Assembly (NCBI GenBank): GCA_003484785.1
Contig: DNAD01000127.1
Coordinates: forward strand, 1 to 9,863
Direction of reading: 5' to 3'
DNA length: 9,863 bases
DNA from: Lachnospiraceae bacterium
GTDB lineage: Bacteria; Bacillota; Clostridia; Lachnospirales; Lachnospiraceae
The notes under the pieces were generated by a model. That model had not been told where the DNA came from and made no database searches. It worked only from the letters and a program-made list of their open reading frames with translations. The position numbers and the translations under genes were made by a program. Positions 1 through 7,125 of the stretch are shown here, in pieces. Numbering within the stretch: the first letter of the stretch is position 1; each line of letters begins with the position of its first letter.

Positions 1-52
1 TCAACCTGAAGGTTGAGCCGAAGCGCACGATTTGCCCCGGCAAATCGGCACA
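1..52 (+). other. Leader or upstream-gene tail with two short hairpins
   Basis: This stretch precedes the response regulator gene. Bases 1-16 form a hairpin (TCAACC, loop TGAA, GGTTGA). Bases 28-47 form a second one (CGATTTGC, loop CCCG, GCAAATCG). Neither is followed by a T run, so neither looks like an intrinsic terminator. GCCGA at 17-21 could instead pair with TCGGC at 45-49, which would compete with the second hairpin. One + frame is open from base 3 to a TGA at 63-65, only 4 bases before the regulator's ATG, so this may be the last 20 codons of an upstream gene such as the partner histidine kinase. The other two frames stop at 7-9 and 14-16. Twenty codons are too few to decide between coding and leader. 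Confidence 0.3.
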
Positions 53-60
53 AGAGGAGG
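53..60 (+). promoter_or_regulatory. Ribosome binding site of the response regulator
   Basis: AGAGGAGG is a near-perfect Shine-Dalgarno sequence, 9 bases before the ATG at 70. It decides the start: the frame is open further upstream to a TTG at 13, but that codon has no such site and would add 19 residues that are not part of a receiver domain. An ATG at 65 is out of frame and stops after two codons. Confidence 0.85.
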
Positions 61-69
61 TTTGATGAT

Positions 70-1371
70 ATGAGCACGGAAAAATACAGGATACTTATAG
101 TCGATGACGAGCCGCTTGTGCAGATCGGTTTAAAGACCATGCTGGCCTCCGACCCTCAGGATAAGTCCGGGCAGCAGGTTTATGAGGTCGTGGGAAGCGC
201 CTCAAACGGAAGAGATGCCCTTAAGCTCATAGAGGAGCTTCGCCCCGACATAGTCATATCCGATATTAAGATGCCCGTTATGACGGGCCTTGAGCTGATA
301 GAGGAATCCTCGAAGCGCTTCGGGTTTCTTCCGGTGTTCATACTGCTTACGGCCTATGAGGATTTCGAAATGGCAAGGCGGGCCCTCTCCAAAGATGCGG
401 TGGATTACCTTGTAAAGATCGAGCTGTCTCCCGCGATCCTTTCAAAGGCGCTTGAACATGCTGTAAAAAGGATCGAAGCTCATGAGGATGTCAGGGCAGG
501 AAGCACAGCGGTCAAGGATGCCGCCTCTCTCGAGGAATTCAGACAAAAGTTCCTTATAAGGCTCTTAAATCATGTAATAACGGATCCCGAGACTCTTAAG
601 GCACAGATACGGGATAACAGGATGGACTTCTCCTTTACCCGCTATATAGCGGTTTTCGGACAAATAGACACAAAAAGCCCTCTCCCGCAGGCAAAGCTTT
701 TGTCCCTTTATACCTCCTGCCTGAATATGGCAAATGAGATAACAGAAAGATATTCTCCCTGCTATACGGTATCAAATGATCTGAGGCACTTTACCTATAT
801 CTTTTACTTTAGAGAGGAAACTCCCGTGGCGGATGCCATGAAGCAGATCATCGATGCACTTGAAAATGCCATAGCCATGATAGACAGCTATTTCAACGTC
901 GGGCTGAGCTTCGGGATAGGAACCGCAGTTTCGGATCCTCTCGATATCCATACCTCCTTTGAGGAAGCACGCACTGCAGTGGCGCATACCGATAAGAGCA
1001 ATCCCGTAAGACTGTTCTCCCATATAGTGGGCTCCAACCGCCGCTCCGGCAAAGACAGGCTGATCGCCTCCATTCAGGAATACATAGAACAGAACCTTGA
1101 CGGAAGGCTCCTGCTTAACGAGGTGGCAGAGGTCTTTGGCCTCTCTCCCGCCTATCTCTCCTCGATATTTAAAAAGAACACCGACGTAGGCTTCTCCGAA
1201 TTCGTAAGCACACGGAAGATCGAAAAAGCCAAGGAGCTTCTTTTAAAGGAGGATATGAAGGTCTACGAGGTCTCCGATGCCCTGGGCTTTGAGTCGGCCT
1301 ATTATTTTTCCAAGGTGTTTAAAAAGGTGGAGGGAATGAGCCCCCGGGAATACGTGAACAGTAAGCTTTAA
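70..1371 (+). CDS. YesN-type response regulator: receiver plus AraC-family DNA-binding domain
   Basis: This 433-residue cytoplasmic transcription regulator should be phosphorylated by a sensor kinase and then bind DNA. The N-terminal receiver domain (about residues 5-130) carries the full active site: acidic pair D12-D13 in ILIVDDEP, phospho-acceptor D65 in ISDIKMP, T94 in LLTAYEDF and K116 in DYLVKIEL. A middle region (about 160-325) ends in a segment with LSFGIGTAV and FEEARTAV, as seen in YesN-like regulators. The last 100 residues are an AraC-type double helix-turn-helix, with LLNEVAEVFGLSPAYLSSIF as the first helix pair and VYEVSDALGFESAYYFSKVF as the second. In this family the partner is usually a YesM-type membrane kinase and the targets are often sugar transport or glycan-use genes. 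No kinase is complete in the window; it may lie just upstream. The stop codon abuts that of the convergent heparinase-like gene. Confidence 0.93.
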   Translation: MSTEKYRILIVDDEPLVQIGLKTMLASDPQDKSGQQVYEVVGSASNGRDALKLIEELRPDIVISDIKMPVMTGLELIEESSKRFGFLPVFILLTAYEDFEMARRALSKDAVDYLVKIELSPAILSKALEHAVKRIEAHEDVRAGSTAVKDAASLEEFRQKFLIRLLNHVITDPETLKAQIRDNRMDFSFTRYIAVFGQIDTKSPLPQAKLLSLYTSCLNMANEITERYSPCYTVSNDLRHFTYIFYFREETPVADAMKQIIDALENAIAMIDSYFNVGLSFGIGTAVSDPLDIHTSFEEARTAVAHTDKSNPVRLFSHIVGSNRRSGKDRLIASIQEYIEQNLDGRLLLNEVAEVFGLSPAYLSSIFKKNTDVGFSEFVSTRKIEKAKELLLKEDMKVYEVSDALGFESAYYFSKVFKKVEGMSPREYVNSKL

Positions 1372-3336
1372 TCATTTTATGTAAACCTCAGACCTCCCCT
1401 TTTCCTGCACCAGCAATATCCTGTAACAGTCATCCTTCCATGCCTTCCCAAGCCTCTCATCGGTGATCGGGCAGGTTTCGAAAACAACGCTCCTTATCCC
1501 CCGGGCTTCTATCTCTCCAAGGCTTCCTATCCTGATAAGTACACTTCCTTCATCTGCGTCCCTCACCGTTTCCGGCTTTTCACAGGTCATAAAGGTAAGC
1601 ACACCCGAAAGCTCAGAATCCACGGCGTCCTCTATCACTACCTCCTCAGCCTCCGGGTCATTTTTGCAAAGAGTGACCGTCCTTAACACGCTTCGGATGC
1701 GGCTGTCGCCGAAAGCCCCGGAAATCTCCATGGATAGCGATGCCCTGCCTTCCGACAAAACCGTTTTAACCTCACGGGCAGCGTACTGTTTTCCGTCCTT
1801 CTGCATGATAAGCCCGCCATCCCCGCAAAAATTCACGGTATTATGATAGCCTGACTGCATGGTCCATATCTCGTATCTCTGCGGCGAGAAGGTCTTTGCG
1901 GTATAGGTTTCCACCCCCAGGTCTATAAGAAGGGGCCTGTTATCCTTATAGAGCGTCACGCTTCCCACATCGTTGTGATTATGACTGTCTGCGTTATCCC
2001 CGGCCTTTGCCGCAAGGGTGAGATGCTTTCCTCTTGCGACCATAAGCCCCACACTTTCGAAAAAGAAATCCCCGGGCTTTATGTCCACACAATCCCCTTC
2101 CTCCACGGGCCGAAAAGAATCTGCCGGCAAATTCCGAACACGGGGATCGCCCTTAAGTCCTTCAACACTCTGATAAGCGCAGATTTCATCGTGATGAACA
2201 AGGGACAGCAGCCTGTAATACGGGTTCCACTCATCGCTCAAAACCTTTTCCCGCAAGGGAAGCGTTCTGTAATCGGCAGCGGAAAAGGCAGCGTATTCCG
2301 GGTTTTGAGTGGCAAGCGCAAACAAAAAGTCTCTTACTCCTCTTTTGCCGGGGAAGGGTGAGCAGTCAGCATAGTTTATATAATATCCGTTGCCCACATA
2401 CATCCTTATTATATAGGAAGCGATATTTTTGATAAGAGGGGCTTCAAAGGCATCCCTGAAGCCATCCCCGGTTACACGGTCAAGAATATCCACACAGCCG
2501 AAAAGGCAGAGCCCCGCATGGGAATAATACTGCGCGCCCTCATTACAGCATCCGTCCTCTCCGTAGTCGTCAAGAAAGCGATCCAGAGAATATGCGGCCT
2601 GTTTTACTGCCAGCTTCAGAAGCTCCCTGTCTGTATTATTCTCCCTTCCCGCAAAGAAGGCGATAAGCACGTTCTGGGTTATCCAGGGGGTCCAGTTGCA
2701 CATAGGCTCCCTTCCGTTTCCCATCCACCAGAAATGCTCACAAAGATAGGGGGTAAAAATACGCCGCCTGAGCTCGTGTTCGATATATTCGTTTATAAAC
2801 GGGCTTATCCCTGAAAGCTCGTCCCGAAGCAAAAGCCCGGCTAATGCCACAAGGGCCGCGCTCTCCGCCGAAAAAAGATCTATCACAGGCTTATCATCCG
2901 AGGGAAGCGGAAGCTGCTTCGTATCCCTTATGTAGGAATTATGAGCCGGCAGACACCAGCTTGTCTCCTCCAGTATCAGGTAAAGGCCATCCAGAAGCTT
3001 ATCCATGAAACGCCCGCTGTATTCAACACATTCGGCAAATATCAGATCGCAGAGCATCCTTCTTCTTTCAAAATATTTTGTCTCAAAATGCACCCTGTTG
3101 CCGTTTTGGGAAAATTCCCTGTAATCCGAGATCAGTATCCGGGGATAATCTGCCTTAAGAGCCCTCTCCCCCCGGCTTATGACCTCTCTTCCGATCTCCC
3201 GGTTTCTGCCCTCCCGTAAAAAGCCATCCCAGAACCCTCTGTCACGGGCCGGGCTGAAGGAAAGAGTGCATTTCAGCCTGAGATCATCGCTTATCCTGTT
3301 ATAGATATCCTCGAAAATGGTTCTGTGCCTGTTCAT
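1372..3336 (-). CDS. Heparinase II/III-family protein (probable intracellular polysaccharide lyase)
   Basis: This 654-residue protein resembles the heparinase II/III fold, a helical toroid followed by a beta-sandwich, whose members cleave uronic-acid-containing polysaccharides or oligosaccharides by beta-elimination. The N-terminal two thirds are helix- and tryptophan-rich, with AHNSYIRD near residue 130, CNWTPWITQN near 214 and GYYINYADCSPF near 320. The C-terminal part has the family hallmark: SHNHNDVGSVTLY near residue 450, RPLLIDLGVETYT just after, and YEIWTMQSGYHNTVNF near 494. There is no signal peptide or membrane segment, so it probably acts in the cytoplasm on imported oligosaccharides. 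The start is set by AAGGAGG (3344-3350 on the complement), 7 bases before the ATG. It is divergent from the propeller/HD-GYP sensor and convergent with the response regulator. Exact substrate (heparan, chondroitin, alginate or another glycan) cannot be told from the sequence; it could also be a non-lyase member of the fold. Confidence 0.85.
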   Translation of the reverse strand: MNRHRTIFEDIYNRISDDLRLKCTLSFSPARDRGFWDGFLREGRNREIGREVISRGERALKADYPRILISDYREFSQNGNRVHFETKYFERRRMLCDLIFAECVEYSGRFMDKLLDGLYLILEETSWCLPAHNSYIRDTKQLPLPSDDKPVIDLFSAESAALVALAGLLLRDELSGISPFINEYIEHELRRRIFTPYLCEHFWWMGNGREPMCNWTPWITQNVLIAFFAGRENNTDRELLKLAVKQAAYSLDRFLDDYGEDGCCNEGAQYYSHAGLCLFGCVDILDRVTGDGFRDAFEAPLIKNIASYIIRMYVGNGYYINYADCSPFPGKRGVRDFLFALATQNPEYAAFSAADYRTLPLREKVLSDEWNPYYRLLSLVHHDEICAYQSVEGLKGDPRVRNLPADSFRPVEEGDCVDIKPGDFFFESVGLMVARGKHLTLAAKAGDNADSHNHNDVGSVTLYKDNRPLLIDLGVETYTAKTFSPQRYEIWTMQSGYHNTVNFCGDGGLIMQKDGKQYAAREVKTVLSEGRASLSMEISGAFGDSRIRSVLRTVTLCKNDPEAEEVVIEDAVDSELSGVLTFMTCEKPETVRDADEGSVLIRIGSLGEIEARGIRSVVFETCPITDERLGKAWKDDCYRILLVQEKGRSEVYIK

Positions 3337-3517
3337 CCCACGGCCTCCTTTTCCCCTGATATTAAGATCATTTATATCATAGTTTATTTTCTTTAAAAAA
3401 AGAACCCTGTCTTTTTTCGATTTTATTGTATACCCTATTCCATTTATGTCCGGATATATTTATAATTAGGAAAGGATTTTTTATAGTTTTTTAATTTTAG
3501 AGATAAGTGAGGAAGTC
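3337..3517. promoter_or_regulatory. AT-rich divergent promoter region
   Basis: This 181-bp gap must hold the start signals for both the heparinase-like gene (leftward) and the sensor gene (rightward). Rightward candidates are TATAAT at 3461-3466, with only a poor -35, and TATAGT at 3482-3487 with TTTATA at 3459-3464 at 17-bp spacing. A leftward candidate is TATGAT on the complement of 3376-3381, also with a weak -35. Between them lies an A/T dyad (3396-3417). I see no riboswitch; in particular no c-di-GMP (GEMM) aptamer core is recognisable. The region is rich in A and T runs, so chance -10 matches are likely and the individual boxes are uncertain. Confidence 0.5.
3396..3417. repeat. Perfect 8-bp inverted repeat in the divergent intergenic region
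   Basis: AAAAAAGA (3396-3403) and TCTTTTTT (3410-3417) are exact inverted repeats separated by ACCCTG. The dyad lies between the candidate promoters of the two divergent genes and overlaps the expected -35 position of the leftward one. It could be an operator or a bendable A-tract element. A/T-only arms in an AT-rich spacer also arise easily by chance, so the functional reading is weak. Confidence 0.35.
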
Positions 3518-6500
3518 ATGTGTAAGAAAGTGTTAAAAAAAATATGTCTCATTTTCCTCTGCGTCCTTTTGACAGCAGGCTTTACGATGTCTGAGGCAGT
3601 ACCGGCCCTTGCAAAAGCAAAAAGCAGGCGTGACCTTCTCGGCAGCGATACCGACTATACCGCCATCCTTTACGACTCCTCAAACGGGCTTCCCACCTCT
3701 GAGGCAAACGCTATTGCCCAGAGCTCGGACGGCTTTATGTGGATCGGAGGCTACAGCGGTCTTATCCGCTATGACGGCTCCAGCTTCTACCGTTTCGATT
3801 CCTCAACCGGCATATCCAGTGTGTTCAGCCTTTATGTCGATACGAAGGACCGCATCTGGATCGGGACCAACGAAAACGGAATAGCCTGCTACGATCACGG
3901 TGACATCAGGGTGTACGGAAGAGTCGAAGGGCTTAAATCCTATTCCATCAGATCCATCACCGAGGATGAGGCGGGAAATATAATCATAGCCACCACCCAG
4001 GGACTGGCCTACGTGGGAGATGACCTTGAGATCCATCTGATCGACGATCCCCAGGTAAATATGGAATATATAACCTCCCTGCAGCGCGATGCGAAGGGGA
4101 ATATCTACGGTCTTACCCTCAACGGACAGTTTTTTGAGCTTAAGGATCTTCATATAGATGCCTTCTATAATGCCGATATGTTCGGCGCGGAGCCCGTAAA
4201 CTCCATCTATCCGGACCCGGAAAAGCCGGGGCTTCTGTATATGGGGACCTCCGGTTCGGAGTTGCTTACCGTGGAAACGGTTCCGTCACTGAAGATCATA
4301 AAAAGGCAGAGTACCGAGCCTCAGAAAAATATCAATTCCCTCCTCAGGGTAAACGGTCTTCTCTGGGTCAGCGCAACCAACGGTATCGGATATTTCGACG
4401 AAAAGGGGGTTTATTGTGAGCTGTCGGATATTCCGATGACCAATTCCGTCGGCAATATCATGTCGGATCATGAGGGCAACATCTGGTTTACTTCCACAAG
4501 GCAGGGTGTACTCAAGCTCGTGCCCGACCGTTTTTCGGATATCAGCAGGCTCGCCGGGCTCGAGCCCATGGTCGTCAACTCTACCTGCATAAACGGAAAC
4601 GACCTTTATGTGGCAGGTGATGACGGGCTTAAGATCATAAATCTTTCGGACTACAGCATGACAGAAAACGAGCTTACCGCTTATCTGGAGGGAGTGCGTA
4701 TCCGCTGCATCAGAAACGATTCCGCCGGAAGGCTCTGGCTCTGTACCCACGGTGAGACCGGACTGGTATGCTACGATCCCGGGGATTCTTCAATTGTTTC
4801 CTATAATGAAAAGAACGGCCTGGACGCTCCGAGAGTCAGGGCGGTAACAGAGCTTAGGGATTCGAGCATGGCCGCGGCTACCGGAAACGGTCTGTTTATC
4901 ATAAAAGACGGAAAGATCACGGCTCATTACGGCCAGGACGACGGGATCAGCAATACCGAGATCCTCTCCGTGGAGGAAGGGCCGGACGGACGGCTCTATC
5001 TCGGAAGCGACGGCGACGGGATCTATGTCATAGACAACTCCAGGGTGTCCCGGATAGGGCATGACGACGGGCTTACCAGCGAGGTTGTGATGCGCATCAA
5101 ATGGGATGCGCAGAGAAAGCTGTTCTGGCTGATCACCTCAAATTCCATACAGTATATGGATAACGGAAAGCTTACGGCGGTCACTAATTTCCCCTATTCA
5201 AATAACTATGATATCTATTTTGACCGCCACTCAAACGCCTGGGTACTGTCCTCAAACGGTATTTATATCACAAAGGTCTCCGACCTTATAGATAACGAAA
5301 GCATTGAATATTCCTTCTATAATAAAAAGAGCGGGCTCCCCTATATCGCCACGGGAAACTCCAGAAGCTTTCTGGACGACGAGGGTAATCTGTATATTTC
5401 CGGCACCACCGGAGTCTGCAGGGTAAACATCAATGCCGCTGAAAAGGATAAAAGCTCCATAAAGCTGTCAATCCCCTCGGTTGAGCTGGATGATGTGATG
5501 ATCCCCGTCCTGAACCAAAGCAGCTCGGTGACCATCCCCTCTGGCAGCAGCCGTCTGGCAATTGATTGCTACGCTATCACCTTTGGCTTGAACAACCCCC
5601 GCCTAAGCTACTATCTTGAGGGCTTTGACAAGGCTCCCATTGTTACGACCAAGCAGGATATGCAGCCGGTCAGCTATACCAACCTTGACGGAGGAAGATA
5701 TATCTTCCATCTGAACGTGATCGATGATGAGACGGGCGAAATAGAAAAGAGCACCGAGCTCACGATAATCAAGGAACGGTCCATATTTGAAAACCTCCTG
5801 TTCCTGAGCCTGAGCGTCATTGTCCTGATCGCTCTGATCTCCTTCCTTATGCTCAGGTTCTTCCGTGAGAAAAATAAAAAGCTGCTTGAAAAACAGAAGA
5901 AGGACAGGCTGTTCATAGATCAGATCATCTATACCATCGCAAAGTGCATAGATATGAGAGATTCCCAGAACCGGGGACATTCCTTCAGAGTGGCCTATTA
6001 TACAAGGATGCTTGCCCAGAAGCTTAAGGAAAAGAGGGGTTATACAGACGAGCAGATCAACGAATTCTACAACGTGGCCCTTGTTCACGACATCGGAAAG
6101 CTTTCCATCCCGGACAGGATACTTAACAAGCCTGAGCGCTTAAACGATGATGAGTATCAGATAATGAAGACCCATGCCCAAAAAGGGTTCGAGCTGCTTG
6201 AGGATGTGCATATAGTTGAGGATCTGGCGGTGGGCGCAGGCTTTCACCATGAAAGAATGGACGGCAAGGGTTATCCCAGAGGCTTAAAAGGAGAAGATAT
6301 CCCGGAAATAGCAAGGATCATCGCGGTGGCCGATACCTTCGACGCCATGTATTCCACAAGGCCCTACAGAAGGCAGCTCGACCTTTCGGTAGTCCTTGAC
6401 GAGATCAGGCGTATCCGCGGAACCCAGCTGGAGGAAGAGGTGGTGGATGCCCTTTTGGAGCTTGCAGATGAGGGCAGGATCAACAAACAGGCCGTAGATG

Positions 6501-6526
6501 CGGCGGTTAAGTTCATATCTTCGTAA
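3518..6526 (+). CDS. Membrane sensor: beta-propeller, Y_Y_Y domain and HD-GYP c-di-GMP phosphodiesterase
   Basis: This 1002-residue protein has the layout of a transmembrane receptor. A signal peptide (KK-rich start, hydrophobic residues 9-22, likely cut near AVPALA at 27-32) sends the N-terminal part outside. Residues about 45-640 contain repeated propeller blades with motifs such as DGFMWIGGYSGLIRYDG, DRIWIGTNENGI, GNIWFTSTRQGV and GRLYLGSDGDGIYVID, typical of Reg_prop two-component-regulator propellers. A Y_Y_Y-type beta domain follows (about 650-752), with LSYYLEGFD and VSYTNLDGGRYIF. One membrane helix lies at about 757-781 and a short linker follows. The cytoplasmic HD-GYP domain (about 800-1000) has VHDIGKLSIPD near 856, HHERMDGKGYPRGL near 910 and ARIIAVADTFDAM, all intact, so c-di-GMP hydrolysis is expected. 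In known proteins this propeller/Y_Y_Y module senses glycans or other ligands. The ribosome binding site is GTGAGG (3507-3512), 5 bases from the ATG. Confidence 0.92.
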   Translation: MCKKVLKKICLIFLCVLLTAGFTMSEAVPALAKAKSRRDLLGSDTDYTAILYDSSNGLPTSEANAIAQSSDGFMWIGGYSGLIRYDGSSFYRFDSSTGISSVFSLYVDTKDRIWIGTNENGIACYDHGDIRVYGRVEGLKSYSIRSITEDEAGNIIIATTQGLAYVGDDLEIHLIDDPQVNMEYITSLQRDAKGNIYGLTLNGQFFELKDLHIDAFYNADMFGAEPVNSIYPDPEKPGLLYMGTSGSELLTVETVPSLKIIKRQSTEPQKNINSLLRVNGLLWVSATNGIGYFDEKGVYCELSDIPMTNSVGNIMSDHEGNIWFTSTRQGVLKLVPDRFSDISRLAGLEPMVVNSTCINGNDLYVAGDDGLKIINLSDYSMTENELTAYLEGVRIRCIRNDSAGRLWLCTHGETGLVCYDPGDSSIVSYNEKNGLDAPRVRAVTELRDSSMAAATGNGLFIIKDGKITAHYGQDDGISNTEILSVEEGPDGRLYLGSDGDGIYVIDNSRVSRIGHDDGLTSEVVMRIKWDAQRKLFWLITSNSIQYMDNGKLTAVTNFPYSNNYDIYFDRHSNAWVLSSNGIYITKVSDLIDNESIEYSFYNKKSGLPYIATGNSRSFLDDEGNLYISGTTGVCRVNINAAEKDKSSIKLSIPSVELDDVMIPVLNQSSSVTIPSGSSRLAIDCYAITFGLNNPRLSYYLEGFDKAPIVTTKQDMQPVSYTNLDGGRYIFHLNVIDDETGEIEKSTELTIIKERSIFENLLFLSLSVIVLIALISFLMLRFFREKNKKLLEKQKKDRLFIDQIIYTIAKCIDMRDSQNRGHSFRVAYYTRMLAQKLKEKRGYTDEQINEFYNVALVHDIGKLSIPDRILNKPERLNDDEYQIMKTHAQKGFELLEDVHIVEDLAVGAGFHHERMDGKGYPRGLKGEDIPEIARIIAVADTFDAMYSTRPYRRQLDLSVVLDEIRRIRGTQLEEEVVDALLELADEGRINKQAVDAAVKFISS

Positions 6527-6528
6527 GG

Positions 6529-6577
6529 AAATGCCGGTCACTGACGTAATTCTCACAGGCAGTGGCCGGCATTTTCT
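6529..6577 (+). terminator. Strong intrinsic terminator of the HD-GYP gene, possibly bidirectional
   Basis: A 15-bp stem pairs AAATGCCGGTCACTG (6529-6543) with CAGTGGCCGGCATTT (6560-6574), with a single G-T wobble and a 16-base loop, followed by a short T-rich run (TTTTCT). It begins 2 bases after the sensor's stop codon. The stem's A-rich left arm gives a short T run on the other strand, so it may also end leftward transcripts of the convergent small membrane-protein gene. Confidence 0.88.
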
Positions 6578-6611
6578 ATCATTAAACCGTAAACAACTGT
6601 TTTGCCATGAC

Positions 6612-7070
6612 CTATCGCTTTCCCAGCACCAGCTTCAGATACAGCGGCTCAAGCACATAGACCAGAGCAAATCCGATAATATATGAGATGAAAAGAGAGG
6701 GGATGAACATGGTAATAAAGCTTACCGGCGCTCCCCCTCTTTTTGCGGACAGATACGCAAGCAGCACCATTATAAAGGTCATCACCGGAGTATAGATACT
6801 ATCGGAGATAAGAGCGCTCAAAAGCCTGGCCTTTGTTGTCCCTTCCTCAAAGCCCCTCTTTGCGCATGCCTCCCTTGTGATCCTTCCTATCGGGATAAAC
6901 CTTCCTATTATAAGGCATATCACCGTGCTTACCGCAAAGCTCAGTAAGAAGCCGGGCAGTGTAAAATGACCGGACATGAGATTTCCCACAAGGGAAAGGG
7001 CGAAGCTTAAGGATACTCCCATAAGGATGTTCATTTTCATTCCGATCTTTTTCATTTTCTCCGGATCCAT
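6612..7070 (-). CDS. Small four-helix integral membrane protein, function unknown
   Basis: I do not recognise this 152-residue protein with confidence. It has four predicted membrane helices at about residues 14-33, 36-60, 83-107 and 118-142, joined by a basic cytoplasmic-type loop (about 61-82, RITREACAKRGFEEGTTKAR). There is no signal-peptide cleavage site. The two helix pairs look weakly alike (GFLLSFAVSTVICLIIG against ITMFIPSLFISYIIG), so it may be an internal duplication; a loose likeness to DUF2798-type membrane proteins is possible. The start is set by GAGGA (complement of 7077-7081), 6 bases upstream of the ATG at 7070; a second in-frame ATG at 7055 is possible but its GGAG is closely spaced. 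It lies 55 bp after the EAL/GGDEF gene on the same strand, with no clear terminator between, so the two may be co-transcribed. Its 3' end faces the sensor terminator. Confidence 0.75.
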   Translation of the reverse strand: MDPEKMKKIGMKMNILMGVSLSFALSLVGNLMSGHFTLPGFLLSFAVSTVICLIIGRFIPIGRITREACAKRGFEEGTTKARLLSALISDSIYTPVMTFIMVLLAYLSAKRGGAPVSFITMFIPSLFISYIIGFALVYVLEPLYLKLVLGKR

Positions 7071-7125
7071 ATTTTTTCCTCATACCTTTCAGAGATCGTT
7101 AAACCGTGTAACCTGCTGCATCGGC

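Noticed and set aside
13..69. 19-residue N-terminal extension of the response regulator from a TTG at 13
   Set aside because: No Shine-Dalgarno sequence before the TTG, while AGAGGAGG sits 9 bases before the ATG at 70 and the receiver domain begins right after that ATG.
1463..3219. Several + strand open frames of 92-128 residues within the heparinase-like gene
   Set aside because: They are shadows of a single continuous 654-codon gene on the - strand that has family motifs and a good ribosome binding site.
3337..3517. c-di-GMP riboswitch in front of the HD-GYP gene
   Set aside because: Considered because of the c-di-GMP context, but no GEMM-type conserved core or suitable paired stems are visible in this AT-rich spacer.
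4286..4750. 154-residue open frame on the - strand inside the sensor gene
   Set aside because: Lies wholly antisense to well-supported propeller coding sequence, has no recognisable domain and is not needed to explain the region.
5603..6088. 161-residue open frame on the - strand inside the sensor gene
   Set aside because: Antisense to the Y_Y_Y, membrane helix and HD-GYP coding sequence; its hydrophobic and charged runs mirror the codons of the true gene.
6847..7083. 78-residue - strand frame starting at 7083, overlapping the small membrane protein
   Set aside because: Its ATG falls at the Shine-Dalgarno sequence of the membrane protein and its translation has no membrane or domain character, whereas the overlapping frame encodes four clear helices.
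7071..7125. Separate promoter or terminator between the EAL/GGDEF gene and the membrane protein gene
   Set aside because: A TATGAG hexamer on the - strand has no acceptable -35 partner and would start transcription at the start codon; only a 4-bp GTTA/TAAC dyad is present, with no T run.
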